From positions 62,001-126,000 of the forward strand of contig NZ_LWBL02000030.1 in NCBI RefSeq assembly GCF_001644195.2: a stretch of 64,000 nt of DNA, read 5' to 3'. Position numbers and translations under genes: made by a program. The notes under the pieces were generated by a model, which saw only the letters and a program-made list of their open reading frames with translations, ran no database searches and was not told the origin of the DNA. The DNA is from Bacillus marinisedimentorum (GTDB lineage Bacteria; Bacillota; Bacilli; Bacillales; Bacillaceae_O). Positions 47,117 to 57,505 of the stretch are shown piece after piece. How positions within the stretch are numbered: the stretch's first letter is position 1; every line of letters begins with the position of its first letter.

Positions 47117-48670
47117 ATGAACGAACAGCAGCGAAAAGCAAACAATGGATCAGTGGCAACGGAACCGAAGCTGGACGTAAAATCCAAGACTTCTGCAGAT
47201 TTTGCCAAGTATTTTGAACAGACGTATCAGCCTCCGAATCTGAAGGAAGCAAAGAGGCGCGGAAAAGAACAAGTCCTATATCATGATGACTTTACTATCC
47301 CTGAAGATATGGCCGGAATCGGAACAGGGAAAAAGTTTTTGATCCGCACTTACGGCTGCCAGATGAACGAACATGATACAGAAGTAATGGCGGGCATTTT
47401 GTCGGAACTCGGTTTTGAAGCAACAAATGAGACAGCCGATGCCGATATCATCCTGTTGAACACCTGTGCAATCAGGGAAAATGCCGAAAATAAGGTGTTC
47501 GGTGAAATCGGGCATTTGAAGGCATTGAAGACAGAGAAACCGGACCTGCTGCTTGGAGTGTGCGGGTGTATGTCTCAGGAAGAATCGGTCGTAAACCGCA
47601 TTCTCCAAAAACACCAGCATATCGATATGGTTTTCGGCACACATAATATCCACCGGCTGCCGCAAATCGTGAAAAATGCCATGTTCCAAAAGGAAATGGT
47701 TGTTGAAGTGTGGTCCAAAGAAGGCGACGTCATCGAGAACTTACCGAAAGTCCGAAATGGCAGCATCAAGGGCTGGGTCAATATCATGTACGGCTGCGAC
47801 AAGTTTTGCACTTACTGTATTGTTCCATATACTCGCGGTAAAGAACGGAGCCGCCGGCCTGAAGACATCGTCGCGGAAGTGCGCACGCTTGCAGCAAAAG
47901 GCTATAAGGAAATCACCCTGCTTGGCCAAAACGTGAACGCATACGGCAAAGACATTGAGGATATCGACTACGGCCTTGGCGATCTTATGGATGAATTACG
48001 GAAAATCGATATTCCACGGATCCGGTTCACAACGAGCCACCCTCGTGATTTCGATGACAGGCTTGTTGAAGTGCTTGCCAAAGGCGGAAACCTTGTTGAC
48101 CATATCCACCTCCCAGTACAGTCCGGCAGCTCGGATGTGCTGAAGCTGATGGCCCGCAAATATGACAGGGAGCGCTATATGGAGCTTGTCGGAAAAATTA
48201 AGACGGCAATGCCGAATGCATCGCTAACGACAGACATCATCGTCGGTTTCCCGAATGAAACAGATGAGCAGTTTGAAGATACTCTCTCACTTGTGAAAGA
48301 AGTGGAGTACGACAGCGCTTATACGTTCATTTACTCACCGCGCGAAGGTACACCGGCGGCAAAAATGGCCGACAATATTCCGATGGAAGTCAAGAAGGAA
48401 CGGCTTCAGCGCCTTAATGCGGTTGTGAATGATATTTCGGCACGGAAAAACAAATCCTATCAGGATCAAATCGTTGAGGTGCTTGTGGAAGGCGTCAGTA
48501 AAAAAGATCCTGATACACTATCAGGGCACACCCGCAAAAACAAGCTTGTGAACTTCAAGGGTTCCAAAAATTTGATTGGAAAACTGGTGAATGTCAAAAT
48601 CACAGCAGCAAAGACCTGGTCTCTTGATGGCGAGGCAACCGAAGAAGAAACGACAATCGAAAAATATTGA
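47117..48670 (+). CDS. miaB: tRNA-2-methylthio-N6-dimethylallyladenosine synthase
   Basis: A 517-residue radical SAM methylthiotransferase acting on i6A37 of tRNA after MiaA (55032). N-terminal UPF0004 domain cysteines are in [23 protein letters not shown] and [10 protein letters not shown]; the radical SAM triad is [19 protein letters not shown]; a TRAM domain closes the protein ([15 protein letters not shown]). The frame runs upstream to 47039, but GAAGGAG at 47104-47110 fixes the ATG at 47117. It is eight residues longer than the B. subtilis enzyme. ricA follows ten bases later. Confidence 0.96.
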   Translation: MNEQQRKANNGSVATEPKLDVKSKTSADFAKYFEQTYQPPNLKEAKRRGKEQVLYHDDFTIPEDMAGIGTGKKFLIRTYGCQMNEHDTEVMAGILSELGFEATNETADADIILLNTCAIRENAENKVFGEIGHLKALKTEKPDLLLGVCGCMSQEESVVNRILQKHQHIDMVFGTHNIHRLPQIVKNAMFQKEMVVEVWSKEGDVIENLPKVRNGSIKGWVNIMYGCDKFCTYCIVPYTRGKERSRRPEDIVAEVRTLAAKGYKEITLLGQNVNAYGKDIEDIDYGLGDLMDELRKIDIPRIRFTTSHPRDFDDRLVEVLAKGGNLVDHIHLPVQSGSSDVLKLMARKYDRERYMELVGKIKTAMPNASLTTDIIVGFPNETDEQFEDTLSLVKEVEYDSAYTFIYSPREGTPAAKMADNIPMEVKKERLQRLNAVVNDISARKNKSYQDQIVEVLVEGVSKKDPDTLSGHTRKNKLVNFKGSKNLIGKLVNVKITAAKTWSLDGEATEEETTIEKY

Positions 48671-48680
48671 GGTGAAATGA

Positions 48681-49112
48681 ATGGCAAAGTATACGCGCAC
48701 ACAGATTATGGACAGGGCTCAGGAGCTTGCTAAAATGATTTCGGACACGGAAGAAGTCGACTTTTTCAAACGCGCTGAAGCCCAGCTGAATGAAAACCAG
48801 AAGGTAAGCGCCTTGATCAGTAAAATCAAAACCCTGCAAAAACAGGCAGTCAATCTTCAGCATTATCAAAAACATGAAGCATTAAAACAGGTGGAAGAGG
48901 AAATCGATAACCTGTATGCACAGCTGGATGAAATACCGATCATTAAAGAATTCCAGCAGTCCCAGGCTGATGTGAATGACCTCCTGCAAATTGTCGCAAC
49001 AACTATATCCAACAGGGTGACAGACTACGTCATTGAATCAACCGGCGGCAATATCCTCCACGGGGAAACCGGTTCAAAGGCGAAAAACAGCGGCTCAAGC
49101 TGCGATCATTGA
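48681..49112 (+). CDS. ricA: RicA (YmcA), RNase Y-associated regulator
   Basis: A 143-residue helical protein with DTEEVDFFKRAEAQLNENQKV, KTLQKQAVNLQHYQKHEALKQVE and STGGNILHGETGSKAK. Its only cysteine, C141 in the C-terminal GSSCDH, is at the position that joins an iron-sulfur cluster in the B. subtilis RicA-RicF-RicT (Y) complex. That complex directs RNase Y cleavage and supports sporulation, competence and biofilm formation. GAGGTGA at the end of miaB precedes the ATG, so the two are co-transcribed. An F4 element with a strong hairpin ends the unit. Confidence 0.94.
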   Translation: MAKYTRTQIMDRAQELAKMISDTEEVDFFKRAEAQLNENQKVSALISKIKTLQKQAVNLQHYQKHEALKQVEEEIDNLYAQLDEIPIIKEFQQSQADVNDLLQIVATTISNRVTDYVIESTGGNILHGETGSKAKNSGSSCDH

Positions 49113-49114
49113 TT

Positions 49115-49317
49115 GAAAAAATTTCTGCTTCTGCTAAGTAGTTCCGATATGATGTAGAATGTTGAATAAAACAGGTGATATGACATACTAAAAACAGTAT
49201 GTTTAGGGCAATAAATAACAGTTCAAATAGCAGATAAAAACGCTTGGATTTTGATATGCTCCCCCTAAGGTAGACAGGTTAAAAAATAAAACTTGTTTAT
49301 CTTAGGGGGAGCTTTTT
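49115..49317 (+). repeat. F4 element, copy A, ending in the ricA terminator
   Basis: Begins just after the ricA stop: CTTCTGCTAAGTAGTTCCGA, hairpin ACATACT / AGTATGT, TAACAGTTCAAATAGCAGA, ACGCTTGGATTTT. It finishes with a large hairpin (GCTCCCCCTAAG at 49258 pairing with CTTAGGGGGAGC ending 49312) and TTTTT. Shares its 5' block and the AACAGTTCAAATAGCA block with 58952-59113; the terminal hairpin differs completely. Confidence 0.7.
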
Positions 49318-49321
49318 CCAC

Positions 49322-49442
49322 GCTGGGAAGTAAATTGCCAGCAAAAAAGGATTTCAAATGAATATGGACGATTTTAAACATACAGATCGGTGCAGCAGCG
49401 CCTCTGTCTTCACTTAAAGGCTCGCCATTCTGCGGGTTTTTT
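49322..49442 (+). repeat. F3 repeat, copy after ricA
   Basis: GGAAGTAAATTGCCAGCAAA, GATTTCAAATGAATATGG, GATTTTAAACATACAG, GTGCAGCAGCGCCTCTGTC, AAAGGCTCGCCATTC and GCGGGTTTTTT; aligns with 14995-15115. Placed immediately after the ricA terminator. Confidence 0.6.
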
Positions 49443-49521
49443 AAGGAATAAAACCGGCAATCTTGTGCGGCATCCAGCAAAGGTTTCTAAAATTTCATTT
49501 ACCGTATGAAAAAAAATAGGC

Positions 49522-49548
49522 ACATATCAGGCGGTTCGTACATAGAAT
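49522..49548 (+). promoter_or_regulatory. Candidate sigma-E promoter (P1) of cotE
   Basis: ACATAT and CATAGAAT separated by 13 bases; loosely fits sigma-E (ATATT, CATACAnT). cotE of B. subtilis has a sigma-E promoter upstream of a sigma-K one. Confidence 0.35.
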
Positions 49549-49590
49549 GTTACAGAGCGGCATGATAGTGGAATTTTATTATTTTTTTCG

Positions 49591-49619
49591 CACAATGGTC
49601 ATTAGCCCTGCATAGGATG
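49591..49619 (+). promoter_or_regulatory. Candidate sigma-K promoter (P2) of cotE
   Basis: CAC and CATAGGATG, 17-base spacer, 32 bases before the cotE start. The -10 is nearly the same as the candidate at dpaA (CATAAGATG). Confidence 0.45.
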
Positions 49620-49650
49620 AAATGAGATTCAAAGAGGAGGTATTGCTCAT

Positions 49651-50214
49651 ATGGCGTCACGAGAGCATCACAAACATTATAGAGAGATTATTACAAAGGC
49701 TGTTTGCGGAAAAGGCCGGAAATTCACCCAGGCCACACACGCAATCACGCCTGCCCACAGGCCGACAAGCATTCTGGGATGCTGGTTGATCAATCATGAA
49801 TATAAAGCAAAAAAAGACGGTGATTGTGTAGTCGTCAACGGTTCCTATGATGCTAATATCTGGTTTTCTTACAGTGACAATACGAAAACAGAAGTCGCAA
49901 CGGAACGCGTAACCTATCATGATGAAATTCCGCTTTCCGTTCGTGATAAAAACTGCCTTTCCGATGAATTTGAAGTCATGGTCCGCGTGCTGCAGCAGCC
50001 CAACTGCCTGGAAGCCACCATTTCTCCAAACGGAAATAAAGTGATCGTCCAGGTGGAACGGGAACTTGCCGCAGAAGTTATCGGTGAGACAAAAGTATGC
50101 GTAAAAGTCGATCCGCATGGATGTCCTGAAGAATTCGACGATATCCAAGACGAGAGTTTTGAAGAGGAATTCGAAGATCTCGACCCGAAATTCTTAATTG
50201 GCGAAGAAGAGTAA
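49651..50214 (+). CDS. cotE: Outer spore coat morphogenetic protein CotE
   Basis: A 187-residue protein that assembles as a ring around the forespore and organises the outer coat. Close to B. subtilis Cot[69 protein letters not shown], and the very acidic C terminus ([19 protein letters not shown]). AGAGGAGGT precedes the ATG. Transcribed alone from predicted mother-cell promoters. Confidence 0.96.
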   Translation: MASREHHKHYREIITKAVCGKGRKFTQATHAITPAHRPTSILGCWLINHEYKAKKDGDCVVVNGSYDANIWFSYSDNTKTEVATERVTYHDEIPLSVRDKNCLSDEFEVMVRVLQQPNCLEATISPNGNKVIVQVERELAAEVIGETKVCVKVDPHGCPEEFDDIQDESFEEEFEDLDPKFLIGEEE

Positions 50215-50327
50215 GAGCCGGGGAAATCCAGTTTCCCTGGTTTTTTATTTTGTCCGGCTTTCCAGAATTCCCTCTGGTACAACACCATAACTTTGATAGT
50301 TTAGGCGAATGAGACGATTGCAGGTTT

Positions 50328-50336
50328 ATGCTATAA
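50328..50336 (+). promoter_or_regulatory. Extended -10 promoter of mutS
   Basis: TGCTATAAT, the same extended -10 as before spoIIIE, 46 bases upstream of mutS; no good -35. Confidence 0.5.
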
Positions 50337-50381
50337 TAGATGAAGCTTGTTGAGAATCAATAGTGGGGGAATTAATTAGAT

Positions 50382-52997
50382 ATGGCCCAATATACGCCAA
50401 TGTTACAGCAATATTTGAAAATAAAGGCACAGCATAAAGATGCCTTTTTATTTTTCCGTTTGGGTGACTTTTACGAAATGTTCTTCGATGACGCCACCGC
50501 GGCTTCACAGGAACTTGAAATTACGCTTACAAGCCGCGACGGAGGAGATGCGGGCCGCATCCCGATGTGCGGTGTGCCTTATCACTCAGCTGACAACTAC
50601 ATATCCCAGTTGATCAATAAAGGGTACAAAGTGGCAATCTGCGAGCAGGTGGAAGACCCGAAACTGGCCAAAGGTGTCGTAAAACGGGAAGTCGTCCAGC
50701 TGATTACGCCTGGAACAGTAATGAAGGAAAACATGATAGATGAAAAGGAAAATAACTATATAGCGGCTGTCTCAGCGGGCTCCGGAGGTGCTGCGGTCGC
50801 AATGTCAGACCTGACTACCGGTGAAACCCTTACAACGACGACTACAGGATGGGAAGAAGCCCTTCAGGAAGTGTATTCAAGCGGTGCCCGGGAAGTGATT
50901 TTGGATGAGAATGCACCGGCCGATGCTGTCAGCCTCTTCCGTGAGCGGTTGAACGCCACCTTAACGTTTACGGAAGATACAGCCATGCCGGCCCCGTTAT
51001 CACGATTGGCCGCGGATTCAAATGAACCCCTGCAGAATGAAGCGGTCGGAAAGCTGTTTACATATCTTGTGCAAACCCAGCGCCGCTCGCTTGATCATTT
51101 GCAGCCTGTCAAAACATATGAGCTTTCGCAACATATGAAACTTGATATGTACTCCAGGCGCAACCTCGAATTGGTGGAGACGATCCGGACGAAAGGCCGT
51201 AAAGGGTCGCTGCTATGGCTTCTTGATAAGACAGTGACAGCAATGGGCGGCCGAATGCTCAAGCAATGGATTGAGAGGCCGCTGCTGGACAGGCGGAAAA
51301 TCGAAATGCGGCACGAAATGGTTGATACACTGCTTGGCCATTTCTTTGAACGGGAAGAGATTCGTGAGAAATTGAGGGAGGTATACGATCTTGAACGTCT
51401 GGCTGGCCGGGTCGCATACGGCAATGTGAATGCACGCGACTTGATTCAGCTGCGGCGGTCCCTGGAACAGGTTCCCGCCATTTTGAAGCTCGCCGAAAGC
51501 CTGGAAAATGATTATGCCAGATCGCTGACCGCGAGTGCGGATCCATGCAGTGAGCTTACGGAACTCCTAAAGAAGGGCATCAAGGAGGATCCGCCGCTGT
51601 CCGTAAAGGAAGGCGGCATCATCGGTGACGGGTTCAATGAGGAATTGGATCAATACCGGGATGCAAGCAAAAACGGAAAGCGCTGGATTGCCGAACTTGA
51701 ACAAAAAGAGCGGCAGAAGACAGGGATAAAATCTTTGAAAATAGGATACAACCGCGTATTCGGATATTATATCGAAGTGACCCGCGCCAATTTGAAGTAT
51801 TTGCCCGAGGGCATGTATGAACGCAAACAGACGCTGACTAATGCCGAGCGGTTCATAACGCCTGAATTAAAAGAGAAAGAAGCACTTATACTGGAAGCTG
51901 AAGAAAAAAGCGTATCGCTGGAGTATGATATTTTTCAGGAGATCCGCCAGGAAGTGAAGACGTATATTCCGAAACTCCAAGAGCTTGCCCGAATCATCAG
52001 TGAGCTGGATGTGCTTCAGTCCTTTGCTGTTGTCAGCGAGGAGTACCATTACGTACGTCCCGAGTTCAGCGAAAAAAGGCTGATACGGATAACGGAAGGC
52101 CGCCATCCCGTCGTTGAAAAGGTGATGGACACACAGGAATATGTGGCAAACGATTTACTGATGGAAGAGGGACGGGAGCAGCTGCTCATAACAGGACCTA
52201 ATATGTCGGGGAAAAGTACATATATGCGGCAGCTTGCTTTAACGGCAATCCTGGCTCAAATCGGCTGTTTCGTTCCAGCAGAAACAGCGGTGCTGCCGCT
52301 TTTTGACCAGGTGTTCACCAGGATAGGCGCTGCCGATGACCTTGTCAGCGGACAGAGCACTTTCATGGTTGAAATGCTTGAAGCGAAAAATGCATTAACG
52401 AATGCGACTGACAGAAGTTTGATCCTGCTTGATGAAATCGGCCGCGGGACTTCCACATATGACGGTATGGCGCTGGCGCAGGCTATTATCGAATACATTC
52501 ATGATCACATTGGAGCGAAGACACTTTTTTCGACACATTATCATGAGTTGACAGCACTCGAACAGTCCCTTGCAAATCTGAAAAATGTCCATGTCAGTGC
52601 GATTGAAGAGGCAGGAAACGTCGTATTCCTCCATAAGGTTGAAGAAGGCTATGCCGACAAGAGCTACGGCATTCATGTCGCACAGCTGGCTGATTTGCCT
52701 GACAGGCTTATCACAAGGGCGCAGGAAATCCTGTCTGCCTTTGAACAGACACAACCGTCCAGCAAGGAAGCTGCACCGGCAAGGAATAATGACGAAGTTG
52801 CAGATACACTTTCAGCAGAACAGCAATTAAGTTTTTTCGCTGATGACAACAGGCCATCGGCGAAAAAATACAAACCGGCAAAAAGGGAGGAAAAGGTCCT
52901 GCAAACTCTGGAGGGATTGAACATCCTGGAACTCACCCCCCTTGATGCAATGAATGAGCTGTACAGGCTTCAAAAAGAATTGAAATCGAAATCATGA
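50382..52997 (+). CDS. mutS: DNA mismatch repair protein MutS
   Basis: An 871-residue mismatch sensor. The N-terminal mismatch-binding domain has [14 protein letters not shown] (FxE motif). Connector, lever and clamp domains follow. The ATPase has Walker [15 protein letters not shown], then [31 protein letters not shown] and [15 protein letters not shown] motif near residue 815 is the expected beta-clamp binding site. The C terminus ends in a helix-turn-helix dimer domain. The start ATG at 50382 follows GGGGGAATT. mutL starts 24 bases after the stop. Confidence 0.98.
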   Translation: MAQYTPMLQQYLKIKAQHKDAFLFFRLGDFYEMFFDDATAASQELEITLTSRDGGDAGRIPMCGVPYHSADNYISQLINKGYKVAICEQVEDPKLAKGVVKREVVQLITPGTVMKENMIDEKENNYIAAVSAGSGGAAVAMSDLTTGETLTTTTTGWEEALQEVYSSGAREVILDENAPADAVSLFRERLNATLTFTEDTAMPAPLSRLAADSNEPLQNEAVGKLFTYLVQTQRRSLDHLQPVKTYELSQHMKLDMYSRRNLELVETIRTKGRKGSLLWLLDKTVTAMGGRMLKQWIERPLLDRRKIEMRHEMVDTLLGHFFEREEIREKLREVYDLERLAGRVAYGNVNARDLIQLRRSLEQVPAILKLAESLENDYARSLTASADPCSELTELLKKGIKEDPPLSVKEGGIIGDGFNEELDQYRDASKNGKRWIAELEQKERQKTGIKSLKIGYNRVFGYYIEVTRANLKYLPEGMYERKQTLTNAERFITPELKEKEALILEAEEKSVSLEYDIFQEIRQEVKTYIPKLQELARIISELDVLQSFAVVSEEYHYVRPEFSEKRLIRITEGRHPVVEKVMDTQEYVANDLLMEEGREQLLITGPNMSGKSTYMRQLALTAILAQIGCFVPAETAVLPLFDQVFTRIGAADDLVSGQSTFMVEMLEAKNALTNATDRSLILLDEIGRGTSTYDGMALAQAIIEYIHDHIGAKTLFSTHYHELTALEQSLANLKNVHVSAIEEAGNVVFLHKVEEGYADKSYGIHVAQLADLPDRLITRAQEILSAFEQTQPSSKEAAPARNNDEVADTLSAEQQLSFFADDNRPSAKKYKPAKREEKVLQTLEGLNILELTPLDAMNELYRLQKELKSKS

Positions 52998-53020
52998 CAG
53001 ATAAGAAAGGGGTGGGATCC

Positions 53021-54952
53021 TTGTCAAAAATTCAATTGATGGATGAGAACCTTTCGAACAAAATTGCTGCAGGGGAAGTGGTCGAGCGGCCCGCCTCAGT
53101 CGTGAAAGAGCTGCTTGAAAATGCTATTGATGCCGGAAGTACTCGAGTGGACATTGAAGTAGAAGAGGCAGGGCTGTCGAAAATCCGCATCGTTGATAAC
53201 GGGGCGGGCATCGAAAAAGAGGATGTTCTTCTCGCGTTCGAACGGCATGCGACAAGTAAAATTAAAGATGAACACGATCTGTTCAGAATCCGGACACTCG
53301 GATTCCGCGGAGAGGCACTTCCGAGTATCGCCTCCGTGTCCTCTGTCGATATGAAGACGTGTACAGGAGACGGCCCCGGCACCCATCTTGTCATCAGAGG
53401 CGGAACGGTCGACAAACATGAGTCATCAGCCGGACGCAAAGGAACCGATATTACCGTCACTGACCTTTTCTATAACACGCCAGCCCGGCTTAAGTATATG
53501 AAAACAATCCATACAGAGCTTGGCAACATTTCCGATGTTGTCAACCGGATTGCGTTCTCTCATCCTGAAGTAGCCCTTAAGCTGACCCATAATGGTAAAA
53601 AGATGCTGCAGACGACCGGCAACGGCGACCTCTTGCAGGTTGTTGCAGGGGTGTACGGGATTTCAGTGGCAAAAAAAATGGTGAAGATCGAATCTTCTTC
53701 ACTTGATTTCAGGATCAGCGGGTATATCGCGCTTCCTGAAGTGACGCGGGCATCCAGAAATTACATTTCAACGCTGATCAATGGACGCTTCATTAAAAAT
53801 TATCCGCTTGTCAAGGCGATACAAAGCGGTTATCATACGCTCCTTCCGATCGGCCGCTATCCGATCGTCTTATTGCATATAGAGATGGATCCGCTTCTGG
53901 TGGATGTAAATGTCCATCCTGCAAAACTGGAGGTTAGGCTGAGTAAAGAAAAAGAGCTGAATGAGCTTGTGGAGTCCGCTATCAAGGACGTCATGAAGGA
54001 TCAGCAGCTGATTCCTGATGTCCAGGCTTCAAGGAAGTATAAGGAAAAAGTAAACGAAGAACAGCAGCACTTTACTTTTGAACATCGTGACCAAAGCGGG
54101 AAAACAGAGAGATACCGAAACGAGGCAGGGGAAACGGCCGGATCTGAAGCGGATGAAAATCCGTATCGGAACGAACCTGATATCCTTGAAATGGCCACCG
54201 AAATTCTCAACGGGAACAGCGGCCGCCTTTCTTCTGATACGCTCCATGTGTCTTTAAACGAAACAGAAAAGACCCAAACAGTTCATGAAGGCTCAGGTGC
54301 AACATCAATGGACGAGGATACAAAGAAAGAGCCAAGCAGCACTTTTTCCCGTTCAGGACAGGAAAAAAGCCGGGTGCCGGTCATGTATCCGATCGGCCAG
54401 ATGCATGGAACCTACATTCTTGCTCAGAATGAAAAAGGATTGTATATCATTGACCAGCATGCGGCCCAGGAACGGATAAACTATGAGTTTTTCCGCGAAA
54501 GGGTAGGCGAGATAACAGATGAAGTGCAGGAAATGTTAGTGCCGCTCACCTTTGAATTCACAAGGGCAGAAGCGCTGAAAATCAATGAATATTCAGACAG
54601 TCTAAAAGAGGTCGGGGTGTTCCTGGAGCCGTTCGGGCCCCAGGGATATATCGTCCGCAGCCATCCGTCATGGTTTCCGAGTGGACATGAGCAGGAAACG
54701 ATCGAAGATATGATCAGCCAGCTTTTGCACATGAATAAAGTTGATGTCAAGAAGCTCCGTGAAGAAGCGGCCATTATGATGTCATGCAAACGGGCGATAA
54801 AGGCAAACAGACATTTACGGGATGATGAGATTTTTGCACTTCTGGAAACGCTGCGGAAATCCAGTGATCCATTTACATGTCCGCACGGAAGACCGATTAT
54901 CATCCATTACTCAACTTATGAAATGGAAAAGATGTTCAAACGGGTCATGTAA
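53021..54952 (+). CDS. mutL: DNA mismatch repair protein MutL (endonuclease type)
   Basis: A 643-residue GHKL ATPase and latent nicking endonuclease. N-terminal motifs: [42 protein letters not shown] variable acidic linker spans about residues 340-440. The C domain carries the endonuclease metal motif [12 protein letters not shown] and the closing [12 protein letters not shown] and [10 protein letters not shown] blocks. The open frame begins at an ATG overlapping mutS (52994), but AAAGGGGTGGG at 53006-53016 and family alignment support the TTG at 53021 ([15 protein letters not shown]). Confidence 0.96.
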   Translation: MSKIQLMDENLSNKIAAGEVVERPASVVKELLENAIDAGSTRVDIEVEEAGLSKIRIVDNGAGIEKEDVLLAFERHATSKIKDEHDLFRIRTLGFRGEALPSIASVSSVDMKTCTGDGPGTHLVIRGGTVDKHESSAGRKGTDITVTDLFYNTPARLKYMKTIHTELGNISDVVNRIAFSHPEVALKLTHNGKKMLQTTGNGDLLQVVAGVYGISVAKKMVKIESSSLDFRISGYIALPEVTRASRNYISTLINGRFIKNYPLVKAIQSGYHTLLPIGRYPIVLLHIEMDPLLVDVNVHPAKLEVRLSKEKELNELVESAIKDVMKDQQLIPDVQASRKYKEKVNEEQQHFTFEHRDQSGKTERYRNEAGETAGSEADENPYRNEPDILEMATEILNGNSGRLSSDTLHVSLNETEKTQTVHEGSGATSMDEDTKKEPSSTFSRSGQEKSRVPVMYPIGQMHGTYILAQNEKGLYIIDQHAAQERINYEFFRERVGEITDEVQEMLVPLTFEFTRAEALKINEYSDSLKEVGVFLEPFGPQGYIVRSHPSWFPSGHEQETIEDMISQLLHMNKVDVKKLREEAAIMMSCKRAIKANRHLRDDEIFALLETLRKSSDPFTCPHGRPIIIHYSTYEMEKMFKRVM

Positions 54953-55031
54953 CGGTTCTGATTGTCATAACGTTGATTTTCATTCGAATGCATGTATGAA
55001 AAGTTGAAAAAAAGCCAAGAATTGTGAAGTG

Positions 55032-55985
55032 ATGAAAATGAGAGAAAAAGTGGTTGCTATCATTGGGCCGACAGCAGTCGGAAAAACGAGACTGTCCATC
55101 GAAACTTCGCTTGCATTCAACGGTGAAGTTATCAGCGGCGATTCCATGCAAGTCTATAAAGGATTGGACATTGGCACGGCAAAGGTAATAAGAGATGAAA
55201 TGAAAGGTGTTCCCCATCATTTAATTGATATAAAAGAACCGGCCGAACCTTTTTCTGCAGCTGAGTTTCAGGAAGAAGTCACAGGACTCATTTCCACCAT
55301 CAACAACAGAGGGAGGCTCCCCGTACTTGCCGGAGGTACCGGCCTGTATATCCAGGCTGTTCTTTTTGGTTATCAATTTGCTGATGCGGTTTCGGATGAA
55401 GTTTACAGAAAGGAGCTTGAACAGAAGGCGGAAGCGGAAGGACCCGAGTCAATCCATAAGGAACTTGCCGCAGTCGATCCTGACAGCGCAGGCAGAATTC
55501 ATCCCAACAATTTACGCAGGGTGATAAGGGCTCTTGAAATCCACAGGACAACGGGAAAAACGATGACCGAGTACCACATGGAGCAAACAAATGAATCTCC
55601 ATATGATTATGTGCTCATCGGCCTGGAAATGGACAGGGGAGTACTGTACCGGCGCATCAACGAGCGTGTTGACCTCATGATTGAGCAGGGGCTTTTTGCT
55701 GAAGTGAAGCGCTTATACGACAGCGGGTTGCGTGATGCACAATCTGTACAGGCTATCGGATATAAGGAGATATTCGACTACTTTGACGGGAAGGCAGGAT
55801 ATGAAGAGGCAATTGAAAACTTGAAACAGAATTCCCGCCGCTATGCAAAGCGGCAATTCACCTGGTTCCGTAATAAAATGGATGTGGAATGGTTCGACAT
55901 GACACCGGTGGCAGAGGGGAACGCTCCATTTGATGAAGTTAAAAACGAAATTTTTGAATATATTGCAGGAAAGCTGAATGTTTGA
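55032..55985 (+). CDS. miaA: tRNA dimethylallyltransferase
   Basis: A 317-residue enzyme adding the dimethylallyl group to A37 of tRNAs reading UNN codons; MiaB then methylthiolates it. P-loop IIGPTAVGKTRLSIE, SGDSMQVYKGLDIGTAK, GVPHHLIDI, GGTGLYIQAVLFGY, HPNNLRRVIRALEI and RRYAKRQFTWFRNK are all present. Three in-frame starts are close together (GTG 55029, ATG 55032, ATG 55038); the site GAAGTGAT is weak and does not decide between them. Confidence 0.95.
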   Translation: MKMREKVVAIIGPTAVGKTRLSIETSLAFNGEVISGDSMQVYKGLDIGTAKVIRDEMKGVPHHLIDIKEPAEPFSAAEFQEEVTGLISTINNRGRLPVLAGGTGLYIQAVLFGYQFADAVSDEVYRKELEQKAEAEGPESIHKELAAVDPDSAGRIHPNNLRRVIRALEIHRTTGKTMTEYHMEQTNESPYDYVLIGLEMDRGVLYRRINERVDLMIEQGLFAEVKRLYDSGLRDAQSVQAIGYKEIFDYFDGKAGYEEAIENLKQNSRRYAKRQFTWFRNKMDVEWFDMTPVAEGNAPFDEVKNEIFEYIAGKLNV

Positions 55986-56028
55986 GCGAATAAAACAAGA
56001 GTAGAGATCAATAAAGGGGGACCCGGTA

Positions 56029-56256
56029 ATGAAACAAGCGATCAACATTCAAGACCAATTTTTAAACCAATTGCGAAAAGACAATACACTGATTACAGTA
56101 TATCTGCTCAACGGTTTTCAGCTGAGAGGAGTTGTTAAGAGCTTCGACAACTTCACTGTATTACTGGATTCCGAAGGGAAACAGCAATTGATTTATAAAC
56201 ATGCCATATCGACATTCGCACCGCAAAAAAATGTCCAGCTCGACCTTGAAGGATAG
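56029..56256 (+). CDS. hfq: RNA chaperone Hfq
   Basis: A 75-residue Sm-like hexameric RNA chaperone: [30 protein letters not shown] (Sm1) and [12 protein letters not shown] (Sm2 with the conserved YKHA). Follows miaA as in most bacteria. AAAGGGGG precedes the ATG. Confidence 0.97.
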   Translation: MKQAINIQDQFLNQLRKDNTLITVYLLNGFQLRGVVKSFDNFTVLLDSEGKQQLIYKHAISTFAPQKNVQLDLEG

Positions 56257-56270
56257 ATTCCGGCTGATTC

Positions 56271-56296
56271 ACCCGCTGCATTCGCAGCGGGTTTTT
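56271..56296 (+). terminator. Terminator after hfq
   Basis: ACCCGCTGC / GCAGCGGGT perfect stem, 4-base loop, TTTTT. It also separates hfq from the convergent recombinase-like gene. Confidence 0.92.
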
Positions 56297-56308
56297 GCGT
56301 TATCCCGA

Positions 56309-57313
56309 TCACTTTCCGCCGCCGGCCAATTCCAGTTCATCCTCATATTGATGAAGAAAGGTTTGATAGCGTCGCAATGATACGGGGGTTTTAAAGCCGA
56401 ATGTGTCCATTATTTTTTCTTCAGGCCAGCCGAGCAGCAGCTTTGTTAAAACCGCACTGTTTCTCATGTGCTGTGCAGAAAGACCTTTTCTTAGCTCCGC
56501 CCGTTTCACCTCTTCCCTTATCATTTTCTGAATCGCAATTTCCGTCAGTCCTTTCGGCTGTTCAGTTTCATATACCCACCTGTATGTCAGCCTCTGGAAG
56601 TCAAAGGCGGCAAACAGGGGATCGTGACTTTTGTAACGGGGACGGACAGGATCCGGCACCTGTTTGATGTATTTATAAATTTGCTTTTTCACATCAGTGG
56701 AAATCGGAATTCTGCGAGACCTGCTCGAAACGGAAGGGATAAACAGTGTATTGTCTTCAAAATGCATATCTTTCATTTTCAAGCTTGCAAGCTCGTGCAG
56801 TGTCAAGCCATACTCCATCAATAAGTAAAAAATGGACAGGTTCCGGTCGATAAGCAAGTGCCGTCCCTTCAACTGGTTTTCTGTCAGACCTTTATTGCCG
56901 GGAACAACAGCCAGGAGGATATCTTTTTCCTTCCCCGTCATAAAATCTGATGGAATGAGAGCACGCGGAGTTCCGGGTGCAATCGTCATGTTTTCCATCG
57001 GATTTTCATATATGGCTCCTTTTGCGGCCTGGAAACGGTACAGCTGTTTGAGGACGGTCAAAATTCTGTTCACCGTCGAACTGGTATAATGCCGCTCATC
57101 GATCAGATGAGCAAAAAAATCATCCAGGTCTGCTCCCGTGAGATTTTGCCATTTGTCGATCGAAGTATCATTGTATTTCTTTTTCATCCACCGGAAAAAA
57201 TCCTCAAGATCATATGTGTATCGCTTGATTGTTGATGGCTGCCGGTTTTTTAAAACTAATCCATCAAGGTAATCGGCAGCATAATCAGGCAGGGGATGTG
57301 TTTCTTCCATCAT
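56309..57313 (-). CDS. Tyrosine recombinase-like protein with degenerate active site
   Basis: A 334-residue protein with the two-domain layout of XerC/XerD integrases: an N-terminal SAM-like core-binding domain (YLDGLVLKNRQPSTIKRYTY, STVNRILTVLKQLYRF) and a C-terminal catalytic domain. The catalytic set is incomplete. Arginine I is threonine (T171 in YGLTLHELASL), the HxLRH box reads QHMRN (only R284 kept), the third-box histidine is F307 (FGFKTP), and Y316 is kept (RRYQTF). Cleavage and rejoining of DNA is therefore doubtful. It lies between hfq and spoVK, opposite to its neighbours. A GGAGGTGGC site serves either of two adjacent ATGs (57313, 57310). Confidence 0.85.
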   Translation of the reverse strand: MMEETHPLPDYAADYLDGLVLKNRQPSTIKRYTYDLEDFFRWMKKKYNDTSIDKWQNLTGADLDDFFAHLIDERHYTSSTVNRILTVLKQLYRFQAAKGAIYENPMENMTIAPGTPRALIPSDFMTGKEKDILLAVVPGNKGLTENQLKGRHLLIDRNLSIFYLLMEYGLTLHELASLKMKDMHFEDNTLFIPSVSSRSRRIPISTDVKKQIYKYIKQVPDPVRPRYKSHDPLFAAFDFQRLTYRWVYETEQPKGLTEIAIQKMIREEVKRAELRKGLSAQHMRNSAVLTKLLLGWPEEKIMDTFGFKTPVSLRRYQTFLHQYEDELELAGGGK

Positions 57314-57505
57314 GCCACCTCCGCTTTTATCCTATTATATCAAATTAGGCGCCGGCTGCTACATGCGGTGATATTGCTTGGGAAAGCGCAAGAAGTGACA
57401 CAGTTGTATATGCAGGGGAAAAATCTTCCTTGTTTGGCGTTATGGGCCTTTGTCACACATTGGGCGTTTGTGCGTATACTGTTTTTGAATGCGAGGTGAT
57501 GAGTT

